From: CAVVIH01 sp963748295
GTDB taxonomy: Bacteria; Acidobacteriota; Vicinamibacteria; Vicinamibacterales; 2-12-FULL-66-21
DNA length: 64,000 bases
Direction: 5' to 3'
Assembly: GCA_963748295.1 (NCBI GenBank)
Contig: CAVVIH010000006.1
Coordinates: 1,364,001-1,428,000, forward strand
Shown: positions 19,573-30,143 of the stretch, piece after piece
Numbering within the stretch: position 1 is the stretch's first letter
How the letters are laid out: each line of letters begins with the position of its first letter
Notes under the pieces: model-generated
Database searches by the model: none
What the model was told of the DNA's origin: nothing
The model's input: the letters and a program-made list of their open reading frames with translations, nothing else
Made by a program: the position numbers and the translations under genes

Positions 19573-22500
19573 TCAGGCAGTGACGACAAAGTCCGCCAAC
19601 GCGAATGCAAAGCCGCGTGACAACGCCTGATCGATGGCCGACATGCTCGAGAGCGATGCCTCCTTCTCGAGAATAGTACGAAGAACCGATGGTCCGACTC
19701 TGTGCTGGAGGTAGAAGAAAAATACGTACTTGCGGTAGGCAGAATCGGCGCGTGACGACTCTCTATCGTCCTCGGATTTGTTGCGGGGTGGTGGTCTGAG
19801 CGGGAAGCGGGACCAATATATCCTTGACAACGGCGCCGTTGTAAATGTTGGATGGGAAAAGAGCTCGTTCGCATACTCCCACCGGTGTTGCCGCTTATGT
19901 GCACAAAATTCTCGGCCCATGCGCCGAGCGCCTCGACCCGCCAGTACCGTCTCCTCCTCCTCAGCTTTCGCAAACAGATCGTCAATCGCGTGCATCATCT
20001 CGTGTGCGAGAGTGCCGCGAATCAAGTCATCAGACGACATTGTCGCGGCACTCAACGCGATCCATGAGGGGGTAGGCGGCGACGCGTCGTGATAGGGGAA
20101 CCTCGTTCCAAGAGCCTCCCATTGTTTCAGCCGTACATGTAGATGTCGTATTTGCCGTCGCCACCGTTGCAGCCGCCAACACTTGCGTCGGAGAGGATGT
20201 CGCGACCGAACACGGCATGCAGCTTCGACAAGATCGAGCCAGAATATCCAGTCTTCGCGAGAATTAGCGAGTCGTTTCGACTGTTCCGGCGTTCCAATGT
20301 GGGTTTGTATGGCAGCGGATCCGACAGGTTCCAGGAATGCGGAACTCGCCGACCTCGTAGTTGGCCCACATAGGAAGCTGCTGCGGCGTGCTGCCTTCCG
20401 CGCAAAGGATCTCGCCCTGTGTCGAAGGCAACTTCGATTTGACAATCGGAATGTCTGTTGTTCCGGAACCGCTCGACGCCTCCGCGGCGGCGATGACGTC
20501 CGGATAGCCCCAGCTTCCAACGTAAATGGGGGGCGCAAGAAGCGGCGCTACTTGCTCTTGTGCGGTCGCCGACAGCGTGGCAAACCGCACGCGCACATCT
20601 CTCAGCAGCCTGCTCTGTGGGTCGATTCCTTTCGAGGAACGCGCGCCGCGAAACTTCCGTGGGAGCCCGGCCAGCCATACGCCGCAAATACGCGATAGAC
20701 GTATGCCTGTTCCTCGGTGATCTCACCGGCGGCCAGCGCCTTTTCGATGAGTACGCCGGTACTTTCATCCGAGACGGTGAACAGCGCGGTCGCCGTACCC
20801 TGAGCGGCGATTTCGGCAGAGACGGTGGCAGATCCCAGCTTCGCCAGCGCCGACACCTCGAACCAGGCGTAGGTCTCCGCTGCAGGTACCGTGATCTCCG
20901 GGGGAACCTTGATGACGGTGCCGTCCGATGATTGCAGCGTGACGACGATGCCGCCGGGCGGCGCGGGATCCTCCAGCACAATCGCCGCGCCGACCTTGCC
21001 TTCCGGCAGGATCGTGTTGCTGGAAACGAACAATTGAAATCCGCCGGGTGTCGCGGCATCCGCAATTGTGACGATCGCCATGCCCGGCGTGCCTATCGTG
21101 TACGCGGCACCGGCCGTCAACGACACGACGACGGTCTCGTCCGGTTCGTCCAGGCCGTCGTTGACCGGGGTAATCGTGACGTTCGTTGACGGCTGGCCCG
21201 CTGGAATTGTGACGCTTCCGGTCAGCGCCGGCGCGTAGTCGACGCCGCTCGTTGCCGTGCCTCCGATGCTGAAGAACACCTCGACGGCTGTACTGAACGA
21301 CCCCGATCGCGAAAAGGTGAACGTCCCCGGATCGGCTCCTGTTTCCGACGCCGCGCTGTCGGTTGTCTGCAGCGTCACAGTGGGCACGGACGGTGCCCCG
21401 CCGACCTCGATGACCACAGTCACCGGCGCACTGTCGACGAACTCATCCCGGACGATGAGCTGCGCGACATAGGTGCCGTTGACGTCGGCAATGAACGTCG
21501 GCGCCGACGCGGTCGCGCTCGCCAGAACCGCGGCACTTCCCTCCGGCCTGGCTGTAAACGACCAGCGAAACGTCAGCGGATCACCATCAGCATCGCTGGA
21601 TCCGCCACCATTCAAGGCGACCAGCCCGAGTGTTCTGTTCTGGTCCGGGCCGGCCTCGGCAACCGGTACCGAGTTGCCTGTCGTAATCACGACAGTGTCG
21701 TGTCCGCTCCACACGAGACCATCAGAGACACGCAGTTGCGCAACATAATTCCCCGCGACATCGGCGAGAAAGCCTGAAGTCGGACTCGTGGGATTCGACA
21801 GCTCCGCAGCGCTTCCCGCAGGCCGCGCCACGAGAGTCCAGCTGAACAGGAGCGCGTCGCCGTTCGCATCGCTTGACGCGCCGCCATCGAGCGCAACTGG
21901 TGAGCCGACACTGACTGTCTGATCCAGGCCGGCGGCAGCTCGAGGCCGCGCGTTACCAGTGGTGACGATTACCGTGTCTGCCAAACTGTTGACGATCCCA
22001 TCATTCGCAATCAGCTGGAATTGGTACAGTGCCGGGCACATCCGGCGTGAAGGATGGGTTCGCCGCGCTCGCGTCTGACAATGCCGCCGTGGTTCCCGCC
22101 GGCGCGTGGAGCAACGCCCAGCCGAACGCGAGCTCGTCGCCGTCGACGTCGCTCGAGCCGCTGCCACGGAGCTCCAAAGAAGCGCCGACGATTGCCGCGC
22201 GATCCTCGCCCGCATTCGCGATCGGCACGACGTTCCTGGTTGTCAACACCACCATGTCCGACGCACTCGCTCGCCCTGCAGAATCAGTCACCATCAACTT
22301 CGCGGCATAGGTACCATCGACATCCGCAACAAACGTCGGCCGGACGGCTGCGGCGCTCGAGAGCGCAGCCGCACTCGTCTTCGGCTTCTTTGTGAGCGTC
22401 CAGACGTACCCGAGCGCTTGGCCGTCGGGATCGTGCGAGAGACTGCCGTCCAGGTGAATTGCCTGTCCGACCGCAATCTGCTGATCCGATCCGGCGTTGG

Positions 22501-23425
22501 CGACAGGCTGCCCATTGATCGGCAATGTTGTGATTACGACTTTGGCCGCATTGCTTGCACCATTCCCGTCATCTGCCACCAGGGTAGCGGTGTATTTGCC
22601 CGCAAGATCGACAGTCAGGGTGGGTTGCAGCGCGTCTGGGTCCGAGATTGAGGACGCGCTGCCCTTGGGTTTCGTCAACGCCCAACGATAAGTCAGCGGA
22701 TCTTCATCGATGTCGCTCGACCTGCTGGCGTCGAGCGTCACGAGGGAACCAGCGGAACGCTCTGGCCCGGCCCCGCGTTCGCGATTGGTGCGGAATTGAC
22801 GTGCGTAACTTCAACGGTGTCCACGGCACTCATGCCAAACGGATCGGTGACCTTCAACTCGGCCACGTAGGAGCCCGGCATGATCCAGCGCCAGAACAGT
22901 GGACGCCTTCGTCGGACTGGCAAAGGTGGCGCGGCTCGAAGCCGGTTTCGCGATCAAGGTCCATGCGTAGGTCAGTTTGTCCAGGTCCGGGTCCGTCCCG
23001 AGGCCACGAAGCCTGACCTTCTTGCCGATAGGAGCGCCCGAATCCACACCGGCATTGGCTACGGGAGGATGGTTCTTCGTGATCACGACTACCGTGTCGG
23101 TTGCCGTCTCCCCTCCGGCCTTCGCCGTCAGGAGCACTTGATAGGTGCCGTTGCGGTCGGGCGTAAAGGTCGGCGTCGCGGATGTTGAATTCAGCAGCGT
23201 TGCCGCGCTGCCCGGCGGGCGTGTCAGGAACTTCCACGCGAACGTCAGCGGCCGGCCGGCGGGGTCGGAGGACGCGGTGCCATCGAGCCCCACGGGGGTG
23301 TCTATGCCAACATCGACCTTATCGGGACCGGCGTTGGCGATCGGCGGGGCAGCATTGAGCAGTTCGACCAAACCATACAGGACGAGCCCCGCAAACGCGG
23401 GCGCAAACCACCGCGAGAAGTTCAT
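19573..23425 (-). pseudogene. Secreted PKD/Calx-beta repeat protein with HEMMH metallopeptidase-like end, six frameshifts
   Basis: Reading right to left: start MNFSRWFAPAFAGLVLYGL (signal, 23425); about seven PKD-like repeats of the form PPIANAGPDKVDVG / LDGSLSHDPDG; one Calx-beta domain (FSIGGTATSGVDYAPALTGS near 21250); then a stretch GEITEEQAYVYRVFAAYGWPG; and finally a region with TLAHEMMHAIDDLF (about 20010), an HExxH zinc motif, ending LADFVVTA. The pieces join only by frame changes near 22900, 22745, 22025, 20668, 20340 and 20128. Every joint falls inside a recognisable domain or phrase, so this is one long gene of about 1,280 codons. It is either decayed or badly read. It would be a surface or secreted protease-like adhesin. 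Confidence 0.65.
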
Positions 23426-23504
23426 AACAGTGCTCCCGGAGAACCGCAAACGCTATACGCGCGTTTCGGCGAAAAACGGGCTCACGCTGAACTTGCGGGG
23501 GCAC

Positions 23505-26199
23505 TCAGGTTTTGGGGGGCGACTTATCGGGAAGCGGCCCGCCGATACGCTGCGCCGTCGCCGACCATCCGAGCACGACACGCAGTTCTCGTGGCGGACC
23601 CTCGGCGTCGGGGGCTTTGATCATCAGAAAGCGGGCGCCGTCGGCGCTGACGTCATAGGCCGCGCGGCCGCCGCGGCCGGTCTGAAACTGACCCCGGAAT
23701 ACCTCTCGCGGCCGATCGACCGAGCCATTCGCTTTCACGGCCGCGGCCATCATCCGGTCGGCGGCACGATAGAACAGTTCGCCGCTGTCACGCCTCCAGA
23801 GCGGTTCCGTTCCACCCCCGGCCGACACTTGGACGGTCTTCGCGCGATCGGTTCGTGACGCGACGTAGACGTCGTTTCGTCCTCCCGCATCGGAGACATA
23901 CGCGATCCAGCGTCCGTCTGGAGAGAGCGCCGGTGACGTCTCATTGGCGGCGGTGTTCAGGAAAGGACGCGCGCTGCGATCTTCAAACGTCAGCAGAGCG
24001 ATGTCTCTTCCGGTGCTCTCGCTCTCTTCGACAAAAGCGAGCGTCGAACCATCTGCTGAAACCGAATGCGGGATCTTCCTGAGCGCGACTTCGGGTCAAC
24101 CGCTCCTCGACGGCGGAGCGGTCGGTTTGCTTCCAGAACAGATCCGGCAAACCTTCCCGGCTCGCAGTGAAGATGACGCGCGAGCCGTCGGCAGACCAGA
24201 CGGGATCCGATCCGGAGTCATAGGTGAGCTGTGAAAGCGCGTTGCGAGCGATATCGTAGGTCCAGATCTCTTCGGCAGTCGTGCCGCCGATGGCCACTGC
24301 CAGCATGCGACCATCAGGGGAAAGCCGCGCCATCGTATACGCTCTCGCAGGCGCTGCCACCGGTTCGATCGCGCCACGCCGGTCGACCCATACGAGCGTG
24401 CGCGTCGACTCGTCATCCGCTCCTGGTCAGATAGAGCAGGCCCCCAGAGGCCGAGACACTGAACTGCGCCGCGCCATCGAGAGAATGGGCGACACCGTTG
24501 AGCACGGGCACCGGTTCCGAGGTCAGCCGCCAGTTCCTGTCGTCAAACGACGCGAGATATATCGTTCCTCCACGCATATAGGCCAGCCGGCCTCCGCCCA
24601 CGAACCGAGGATTGCTGCCGCCGTGCACGAGCACATGCCGCACGCCTCCCCGAGCGGCTGCACGACGATCTCGGCGTCGTCCCAGCTGCCCTCGGTTCCT
24701 GTCGTGAACAACGCGCTGCCGTCGGACCGCACAGATCCGGCCACCGGTGGCTGAACTCACCCCGTGCGGTATCCAATTCCGAGACGGAACCGGCGTGCCG
24801 CCCTCGTCCGATACGCGGAACAAGCCGGATCCATTCGATGGCGCAAAGACGATCGAGTTCGCGGCCCAGCTCGCGCCAAAGCCGATCGGCGCTTCTGCCA
24901 GCGTGCGGACCGGCCCTCCTTGAACAGGAACCTTTTTCAGTTTGCCGTCCGCAAAGAAGCCAATCCACTGCCCGTCAGGGGAGAAGAAAGGCGTCAGCGC
25001 GCCCTCGGTTCCTGCCAGCGGCACCGGCTCCAGCGCGGACAGGGCGCGCACGAACAACTGCGATCGCCCACCGCGTGTCGCGACATATGCGATGTGCGAT
25101 TCGTCGGGCGCGAATGCGACGACAGGGAAATCCGAGGAGGTGAGCCGCTCCGACTCGGGAAGCGAATGCGCGAAACTGATGACGCGCGGCGGTGCGGGAG
25201 GGCCAACGAAGCCCGTCAGCCACATGGCAAGCGCCACTGCCCCGCCACCGAGCACCGTGCTCATAGCAGCGACAAACTGAAGTCGTCGGCCTCCTGCATG
25301 ATCCGCGGTCAGGTTTGCCGGTGACGCCGCGTCAGTCCGGCCCTCAACTGCCTCCTCCAATTCGAGCCGCGCGTCACCCATGTCCCGAAGACGGTGGGAG
25401 AGGTCCTTCTCGAGACACCGCCGCAGGAGACGACGAATCGCGGGAGGGACGTGCGGCGGCAGGGCGCTCCAGTCGGGATCGCGCGTGAGAACGTTCGAGA
25501 TCGTGTCCGAGAGTGTCGCGCCGGCGAAAGCCGGACGCGCCGTCAGCATGTCGAACAGCACGCAGCCAAACGCCCAGACATCGGCCCGCTTGTCGATCGG
25601 TTTGCCGCGCGCCTGCTCGGGGCTCATGAAAGCAGCAGTGCCGAGGACAAGCCCTTCCGCGGTGCCGCTGGACGTCAGCGTGGGCGATTCCGCGATCGCT
25701 TCGGCTGACGTGTTGGCGTGAAGCGCTTTCGCCAGGCCGAAATCGAGTACTTTGACCGTCCCGCCGATGGGGTGACTTTGATGTTCGACGGCTTCAGATC
25801 GCGATGGATGACGCCGCTGTCGTGGGCAGCCTCCATCGCCGCGGCGATCTGCGCGCCGATGGTGAGCGCTTCCCTGACCGGCAGTGGACCCGGACTCGAA
25901 CGGTGCGCGAGCGTCTCCCCGGCGACGAGCTCCATGACCAGAAATGGCACGTCGCCAATCAGCTCGAATCCGTACACTGTCGCGATATTGGGGTGATTGA
26001 GCGACGCGAGCAACCGTGCTTCGCGATCGAATCGGGAGATGCGGTCGGGATGCGACGCGAGCTGGGGCCGGATGACTTTGATCGCGACCTCCCGTCCCAG
26101 GCGGGAGTCGCGGGCTCTATAGACGGCACCCATGCCGCCTTCGCCAATGAGCTCGATGAGCTCGTACGTGCCGAGAACGGAGCCCACACGTACTGTCAT
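23505..26199 (-). pseudogene. PknB-type Ser/Thr kinase with TolB-like propeller, at least five frameshifts
   Basis: The start at 26199 gives a kinase domain with the glycine loop IGEGGMGAVYRARD, the invariant Lys in VAIKVIRPQ and the catalytic loop VIHRDLKPSNIKV. The DFG segment (VKVLDFGLAKA) is readable only in another frame after about 25770. The kinase continues with MSPEQARGKPIDKRADVWAFG, then a single membrane helix (about 25255) and a WD40/TolB-like extracytoplasmic propeller (FSPDGQWIGFF, LSPDGRWIAYVSD). Further frame changes lie near 24770, 24650, 24425 and 24090. This kinase-TM-propeller layout is common in Acidobacteriota. If the shifts are real, no functional kinase is made. It lies 79 bases downstream of the PKD gene start, on the same strand. 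Confidence 0.7.
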
Positions 26200-26445
26200 C
26201 TGGGAACGCGATTATAACGCCCGACTGGCGGAAGTTCTCGCCTCCGAGGATCTGACGCTCCTGGCGGAACTTCGAAGGATGAAGTAGGGAGCGAACGCGG
26301 CGTGAGCCGGTTTTCCACGAAATGCGCGTACTATATGGCTGGCCGTCGCTCGCGGCACGGGCGACCAGCGGTATACCATGTCGAAACGGCCGCGCGACTT
26401 GATGCCTGCGACAGGTCCGGGAACTGTTGCGGCTACGGGGACGCC

Positions 26446-27015
26446 ATGCAAAGAACAGTGCTCGCGCTTGCGTTGTGCCTGGCGACGTCAGCCGCTCCCG
26501 ACGCGAGACAGTGCATGTTTCGGGCGGCGGACGGACGGGCGCCCGCAGTAGGCGAGATCGCGCCGGACTTCACGCTCCCCGGGTCGGACGGCCGAACCTA
26601 CCGCCTGTCCGACTACCGCGACAAGCAGGTCGTCGTGCTGACCTGGTTCGCGAAAGCCTTCACCGGCGGTTGAACCGCGCATTGCAAGTCGCTCCGTGAG
26701 AGCGGCGACAACCTCCGCGAGTTCGATGTCGCGTTTTTCGCGGCCAGTGTGGACACACCCGAGACGAACCGGAAGTTCGCCGCAAACATCGGCGTGGACT
26801 ATCCGCTGCTGAGCGATCCGGAACAGCGCGTCGCCACCGCCTATGGCGTCGTGAACAGCACCACCAAGTTCCCCTCGCGATGGACCTTCTACATCGGCCG
26901 CGACGGGCGGATTCTTCATGTCGACAAACAGGTGAATACGGCCACGCACGGGCGCGACATCGTGCGGCGGCTGGCCGAGCTCGGCGTCGCTCGACGACCG
27001 TCGTCGAGGCGCTGA
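26446..27015 (+). CDS. Candidate selenocysteine-containing peroxiredoxin (AhpC/TSA family), exported
   Basis: A signal peptide (MQRTVLALALCLATSAAPDA) is followed by the AhpC/TSA domain: PAVGEIAPDFTLPGSDGRTY, VVVLTWFAKAFTGG, then TGA at 26671-26673, then TAHCKSLRESG in the same frame through FFAASVDTPETN and RWTFYIGRDGRI to the stop at 27013-27015. The TGA sits exactly where the family has the peroxidatic cysteine (TxxC). No frame change is needed, which is the usual picture for a selenoprotein. A small hairpin 15-36 bases downstream fits a bacterial SECIS. Reading through gives 189 residues, normal for the family. The alternative is a TGC/TGT to TGA mutation or read error. selA/selB/selC are not in the window. 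Confidence 0.7.
26671..26709 (+). promoter_or_regulatory. In-frame UGA with bSECIS-like hairpin
   Basis: After TGA (26671-26673) the sequence can fold as GTC + GCTC, loop CGTGA (26695-26699), GAGC, bulge GGC, GAC (26688-26709). The loop has G as its second base, 23 bases past the UGA, within the range described for bacterial SECIS elements. Confidence 0.55.
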
Positions 27016-27025
27016 GTCGCCCTCG

Positions 27026-27897
27026 CTAGAACTGCAGGCGTGTGAGATAGTCGCGGCTGGCTTTGAGGCTTTCGAGCGGCTGTTTCGGCACGTCGTGCTC
27101 GACGAAGTAGTGCTGGATGCCTGCCTGACCCGACCCGCCGAAGATGCGCTTCCAGTCGATTACGTCCCCGTTTCCGACGTCGGTCATGTCGGCAGGATGT
27201 TCTCGATCGTCGGTGGTCGCGCCGTTTGCGGGGATCTTTCGCAGCCCTTTGACGTGCACCAACGGGAAGCGTCCGGGGTAACGCGGAAATAATCGAGCGG
27301 ATCCCCACCAGCTGCGGTAATCCAGCACAAGTCCATCTCCATCTTCACCAGGGCCGGATCGCACGACTCGAGGAGGATGTCGTAAGGCAGCTTGCCGCCG
27401 GCATCGGCGCGTGGCGCGAACTCGAAGTGGTGGTTGTGGTAGGCGAACTGGATGCCCGCCCGCTTGCTGGCGTCGCCGGCGCGATTGTAGGTCTCCGCGA
27501 TCCGTTTCCAGGCATCGGGCTGCTTGCGAATCGACTCGTCAACCCAGGCATTGACCAGATACCGGTGTCCAACCGTTCGGGCGTCGTCGATCATGCGCGC
27601 CCACGCGTCGCCGGTCAGGTTGTCGTAGGGAACGTGCGCGGCCGGCGCCGTGAGCTTGTGCTGCGTCAGCACGTCGCGCACCTGTTGCGCTGTCCGCTTG
27701 AAATAGCCTGCGAACTCCACCTCGGTGAAGCCGAGAGCCGCCACCTGGGCTAGAGTGCCGTCGAAGTCTTTTTCGAGCAGGCCGCGGACGGTATAGAGTT
27801 GCACGCCGAGTCGCGGGATCGAGGCCGCGCGGACCGAGCGCGTCGCGAGCACTGCCGCACCCAGTGTGCCCAGGAACGTTCGTCGACCGATCGTCAT
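27026..27897 (-). CDS. Tat-exported sugar phosphate isomerase/epimerase-like TIM barrel (one frameshift)
   Basis: The start at 27897 overlaps the ctaC stop (ATGA). MTIGRRTFLGTLGAAVLA is a Tat-type signal. The barrel shows LGVQLYTVRGLLEKD, FTEVEFAGYF, the metal-ligand phrase FAYHNHHFEF and MEMDLCWITAAGGDP. Near 27285 the frame changes and the protein continues as PGRFPLVHVKGLRKIP to SLKASRDYLTRLQF. The family (xylose isomerase-like, AP endonuclease 2 fold) acts on sugars, often 3-keto-glycosides when exported by Tat. Its place as last gene of a cytochrome oxidase operon is unexpected and may be only transcriptional. Confidence 0.75.
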
Positions 27898-28700
27898 TTC
27901 CAGACCGAGTCGCCGGTCTCCTTGAGTTTGGCCTGCTCGTCGTCCATCCACTTCTGGAACTCCTCGGTGCTCAGGACGGTGACGAAGCCCCTCATCCGAT
28001 AGTGCCCCAGCCCGCAAAGCTGTGCGCAGGCGATCTCGGTACTGGAACTCCGGCTTCCCCAGCCGCGTCCGCATATCCGCCGTGGTGATGTTGGGAACGA
28101 ACCAGATCGGAATCGTCAGCCCGGGAATCGCGTCCTGCTTCACGCGGAACTCGGGGACGCTGAAGCTGTGGATGACGTCCTTGCTCCGGAGCTTGACGAT
28201 AATCGGCTTGTTCACCGGCAGATAGAGCTGATTGAGCGTCGTGACGTCGTCCTTCGCCGCCGGATCGGATCGATCGACGCCCAGCGGGTTGCCCTGGATG
28301 TCGATCAGCTTGATGTCGGTCTTGCCGAAAGACCCCGTCGGGACCGGCGTAGCGGAAGTTCCAGGCAAACTGCTCGCCGGTGACGTAGCACGACCAGCGC
28401 TTCGCTCTCGGACGGAACGCGATCGACCCTCGCCGCCCACAGGGGAATCGAGAACCCGAACAGCAGAACCATTTCCACGACGAGCACGCCGACCTCGAGA
28501 TAGCTCGACGCGTGCGACTTGACCGCCGCATAGTTCGCCACCGGATTCCGCGACTTCCGGAAGCGGAACAGGGCGAAGACGAAGAACGCCCCCCACCCGA
28601 TGAACAGGATGAACATGAAGATGTGCGTCCACCCGATCAAGCTGTCGATGTGCTCACCGTTGGCCGCGGCGAGCGCCGGAAGTCCGAGCCACTCAGTCAT
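27894..28700 (-). CDS. ctaC: Cytochrome c oxidase subunit II, CuA-binding (frameshifted)
   Basis: The N-terminus MTEWLGLPALAAANGEH leads into two membrane helices (HIFMFILFIGWGAFFVFAL; LVVEMVLLFGFSI). The periplasmic cupredoxin domain reads YVTGEQFAWNFRYAGPDG, then VIHSFSVPEF (first CuA His) and CAQLCGLGHYRMRG, which supplies Cys, Cys, His and Met of CuA. No cytochrome c domain is attached. The frame changes at about 28388, 28330 and 28037; three indels in 800 bases point to a poor-quality stretch or a decayed gene. It lies downstream of the other cox genes instead of upstream of ctaD, which is unusual. Confidence 0.8.
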
Positions 28701-29017
28701 GATGTCCTAGATACTCTCTGGAGCTCCGACCATTCGCTATCGAGGTCGGACTCGGCGATGCGCTTCGCACGTTTCCGGAGATAGAGAAAAAAGGCGACGA
28801 ATGCGCCCTGTACCGTAAGGGTAATCGCAATCATTACGAGGACGCCGAGCCTGGTGCCGTCGATCATCGACGTTTCCTCGGCCCCGAAGCACATCGGGCA
28901 GGCGAGGACGGTCGATGAGCCCGCGATCATCGCGACCAGCGCGGTCATGACGGCGCGAAGGACGACCCCAGTCGCGCCGAAGCGCGCCTTGTGCACCGAA
29001 GCGCGAAGGCGGATCAT
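28697..29017 (-). CDS. Small two-helix membrane protein in the cox operon
   Basis: 106 residues with hydrophobic segments VVLRAVMTALVAMIAGSST and LGVLVMIAITLTVQGAFVA, and a conserved-looking phrase ACPMCFGAEE between them. A short charged C-terminus (RKRAKRIAESDLDSE) is probably cytoplasmic. It overlaps its neighbours by 4 bases on each side. The family is not recognised; the two Cys (CPMC) could bind copper or heme during oxidase assembly, but that is a guess. Confidence 0.6.
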   Translation of the reverse strand: MIRLRASVHKARFGATGVVLRAVMTALVAMIAGSSTVLACPMCFGAEETSMIDGTRLGVLVMIAITLTVQGAFVAFFLYLRKRAKRIAESDLDSEWSELQRVSRTS

Positions 29018-29214
29018 CGCAGCGTCCTCGTCTTACGCAGGAACCACGAATCGTAAACCACCAGGCCGACCGACACGGCAAACGCGGTGAGCGCCGCGAG
29101 CAGGCTGGTCGTCCCCTCCCCTCTCCCGTACTGATTCAGGCACCAGACGCCGAACAGCACGGCGAGGGCCGCGGAGAGAAGGATCAGCACGGCGTGCACC
29201 CACCTGAGATTCAT
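29014..29214 (-). CDS. Small membrane protein (66 residues) in the cox operon
   Basis: MNLRWVHAVLILLSAALAVL starts a two-helix protein; the second helix is TSLLAALTAFAVSVGLVV, with a basic end (FLRKTRTLR). The start at 29214 overlaps the stop of ctaF. No family is recognised. Its overlap with genes on both sides supports it being real. Confidence 0.6.
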   Translation of the reverse strand: MNLRWVHAVLILLSAALAVLFGVWCLNQYGRGEGTTSLLAALTAFAVSVGLVVYDSWFLRKTRTLR

Positions 29215-29537
29215 TCGTGAATCCAGAAGCCGTTGCTGTGGGTGATCGCGGGCAGCGACAGCAGCGCGACGAAGAAGACAACCGTCAGCAGCAGGACCGC
29301 GTAGATCAGCTTCTTCTCCGAGATCAGGTGCATGAAGTAGCACGCCACCAGCGATCCCTTGATCGTCGCGACGAGCAGCGCCACGCTGACCGCCGCCGCG
29401 ATCGGAAGGTGCAGGTACGAAATCGCCACCGTGATGATGGTCAGGACCATCAGCGCCACGAAGACGGTGATGTAGATCCGTACGTGCCGGTCGATGTCAG
29501 CTGCGTGGTCGCTGGTCGCTGCGTGGTCGGTCGTCAT
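29211..29537 (-). CDS. ctaF: Cytochrome c oxidase subunit IV (caa3-type small subunit)
   Basis: 108 residues. A His-rich hydrophilic start (TTDHAATSDHAADIDRH) is followed by three helices: IYITVFVALMVLTIITVAI, AAAVSVALLVATIKGSLVA and YAVLLLTVVFFVALLSL. The middle phrase KGSLVACYFMHLISEKK is typical of the prokaryotic COX4 family. The position after subunit III supports the call. Confidence 0.85.
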   Translation of the reverse strand: MTTDHAATSDHAADIDRHVRIYITVFVALMVLTIITVAISYLHLPIAAAVSVALLVATIKGSLVACYFMHLISEKKLIYAVLLLTVVFFVALLSLPAITHSNGFWIHE

Positions 29538-29552
29538 GGATGTCGTCTACAC

Positions 29553-30143
29553 CTACAGAAGATACAGAGTCGGAAACAGGAAGATCCAGACCAGATCGAC
29601 GAAGTGCCAGAACAGCCCCGAGTTCTCGACCCGGTTCGTGAACCACACCGGATTCGTCTTCCACAGCTTGGCGCCGGGGCCCAGGAAATATGCATTCACC
29701 GCCATTCCACCCATGACGTGGAGCATGTGCAGGCCGGTCAGCGTGAAATAGATGGCGAGAAAGTTGTTCGTGTGCGGGAACAGCCCGTCGTGAAACTTGT
29801 GCGTGTATTCGAAGTACTTCACGACGAGGAACACGAACCCGAGCAGGACCGTTGCGCCCATGTAGAGCCGGAACGTGCCGAACTTGTGGCGCATCAGCGA
29901 CGCCCACGCCATCACCATCGTCACCGACGACATGATCAGGACGATGGTGTTGAACGTGGCCATCGGGACGTTGAGAATCGTGTCCCCGCGCGGCCAGCTC
30001 GGCGCCCCGACGCGAATCAGGATGTAGCTCGCGAACAGCGCGCCGAACAGCATCACTTCCGACGCCAGGAACAGCCAGATGCCGATCTTGCCGTTCGTCA
30101 GCCCGGTGTCGCGGCGGATTTCTACGGTGTAGGGAATGTCCAT
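29553..30143 (-). CDS. ctaE: Cytochrome c oxidase subunit III
   Basis: 196 residues with five helices. Family phrases are KIGIWLFLASEVMLFGALFA near the N-terminus, VVKYFEYTHKFHDG, and LTGLHMLHVMGGM near the C-terminus; the Glu and His in these helices are typical of heme-copper oxidase subunit III. The start at 30143 overlaps the ctaD stop by one base (TGATG), giving tight coupling. Confidence 0.9.
   Translation of the reverse strand: MDIPYTVEIRRDTGLTNGKIGIWLFLASEVMLFGALFASYILIRVGAPSWPRGDTILNVPMATFNTIVLIMSSVTMVMAWASLMRHKFGTFRLYMGATVLLGFVFLVVKYFEYTHKFHDGLFPHTNNFLAIYFTLTGLHMLHVMGGMAVNAYFLGPGAKLWKTNPVWFTNRVENSGLFWHFVDLVWIFLFPTLYLL

Noticed and set aside
26446..26673. Truncated peroxiredoxin ending at 26673
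   Set aside because: The same frame continues with a perfect family match beyond the TGA, which a simple truncated gene would not keep by chance.
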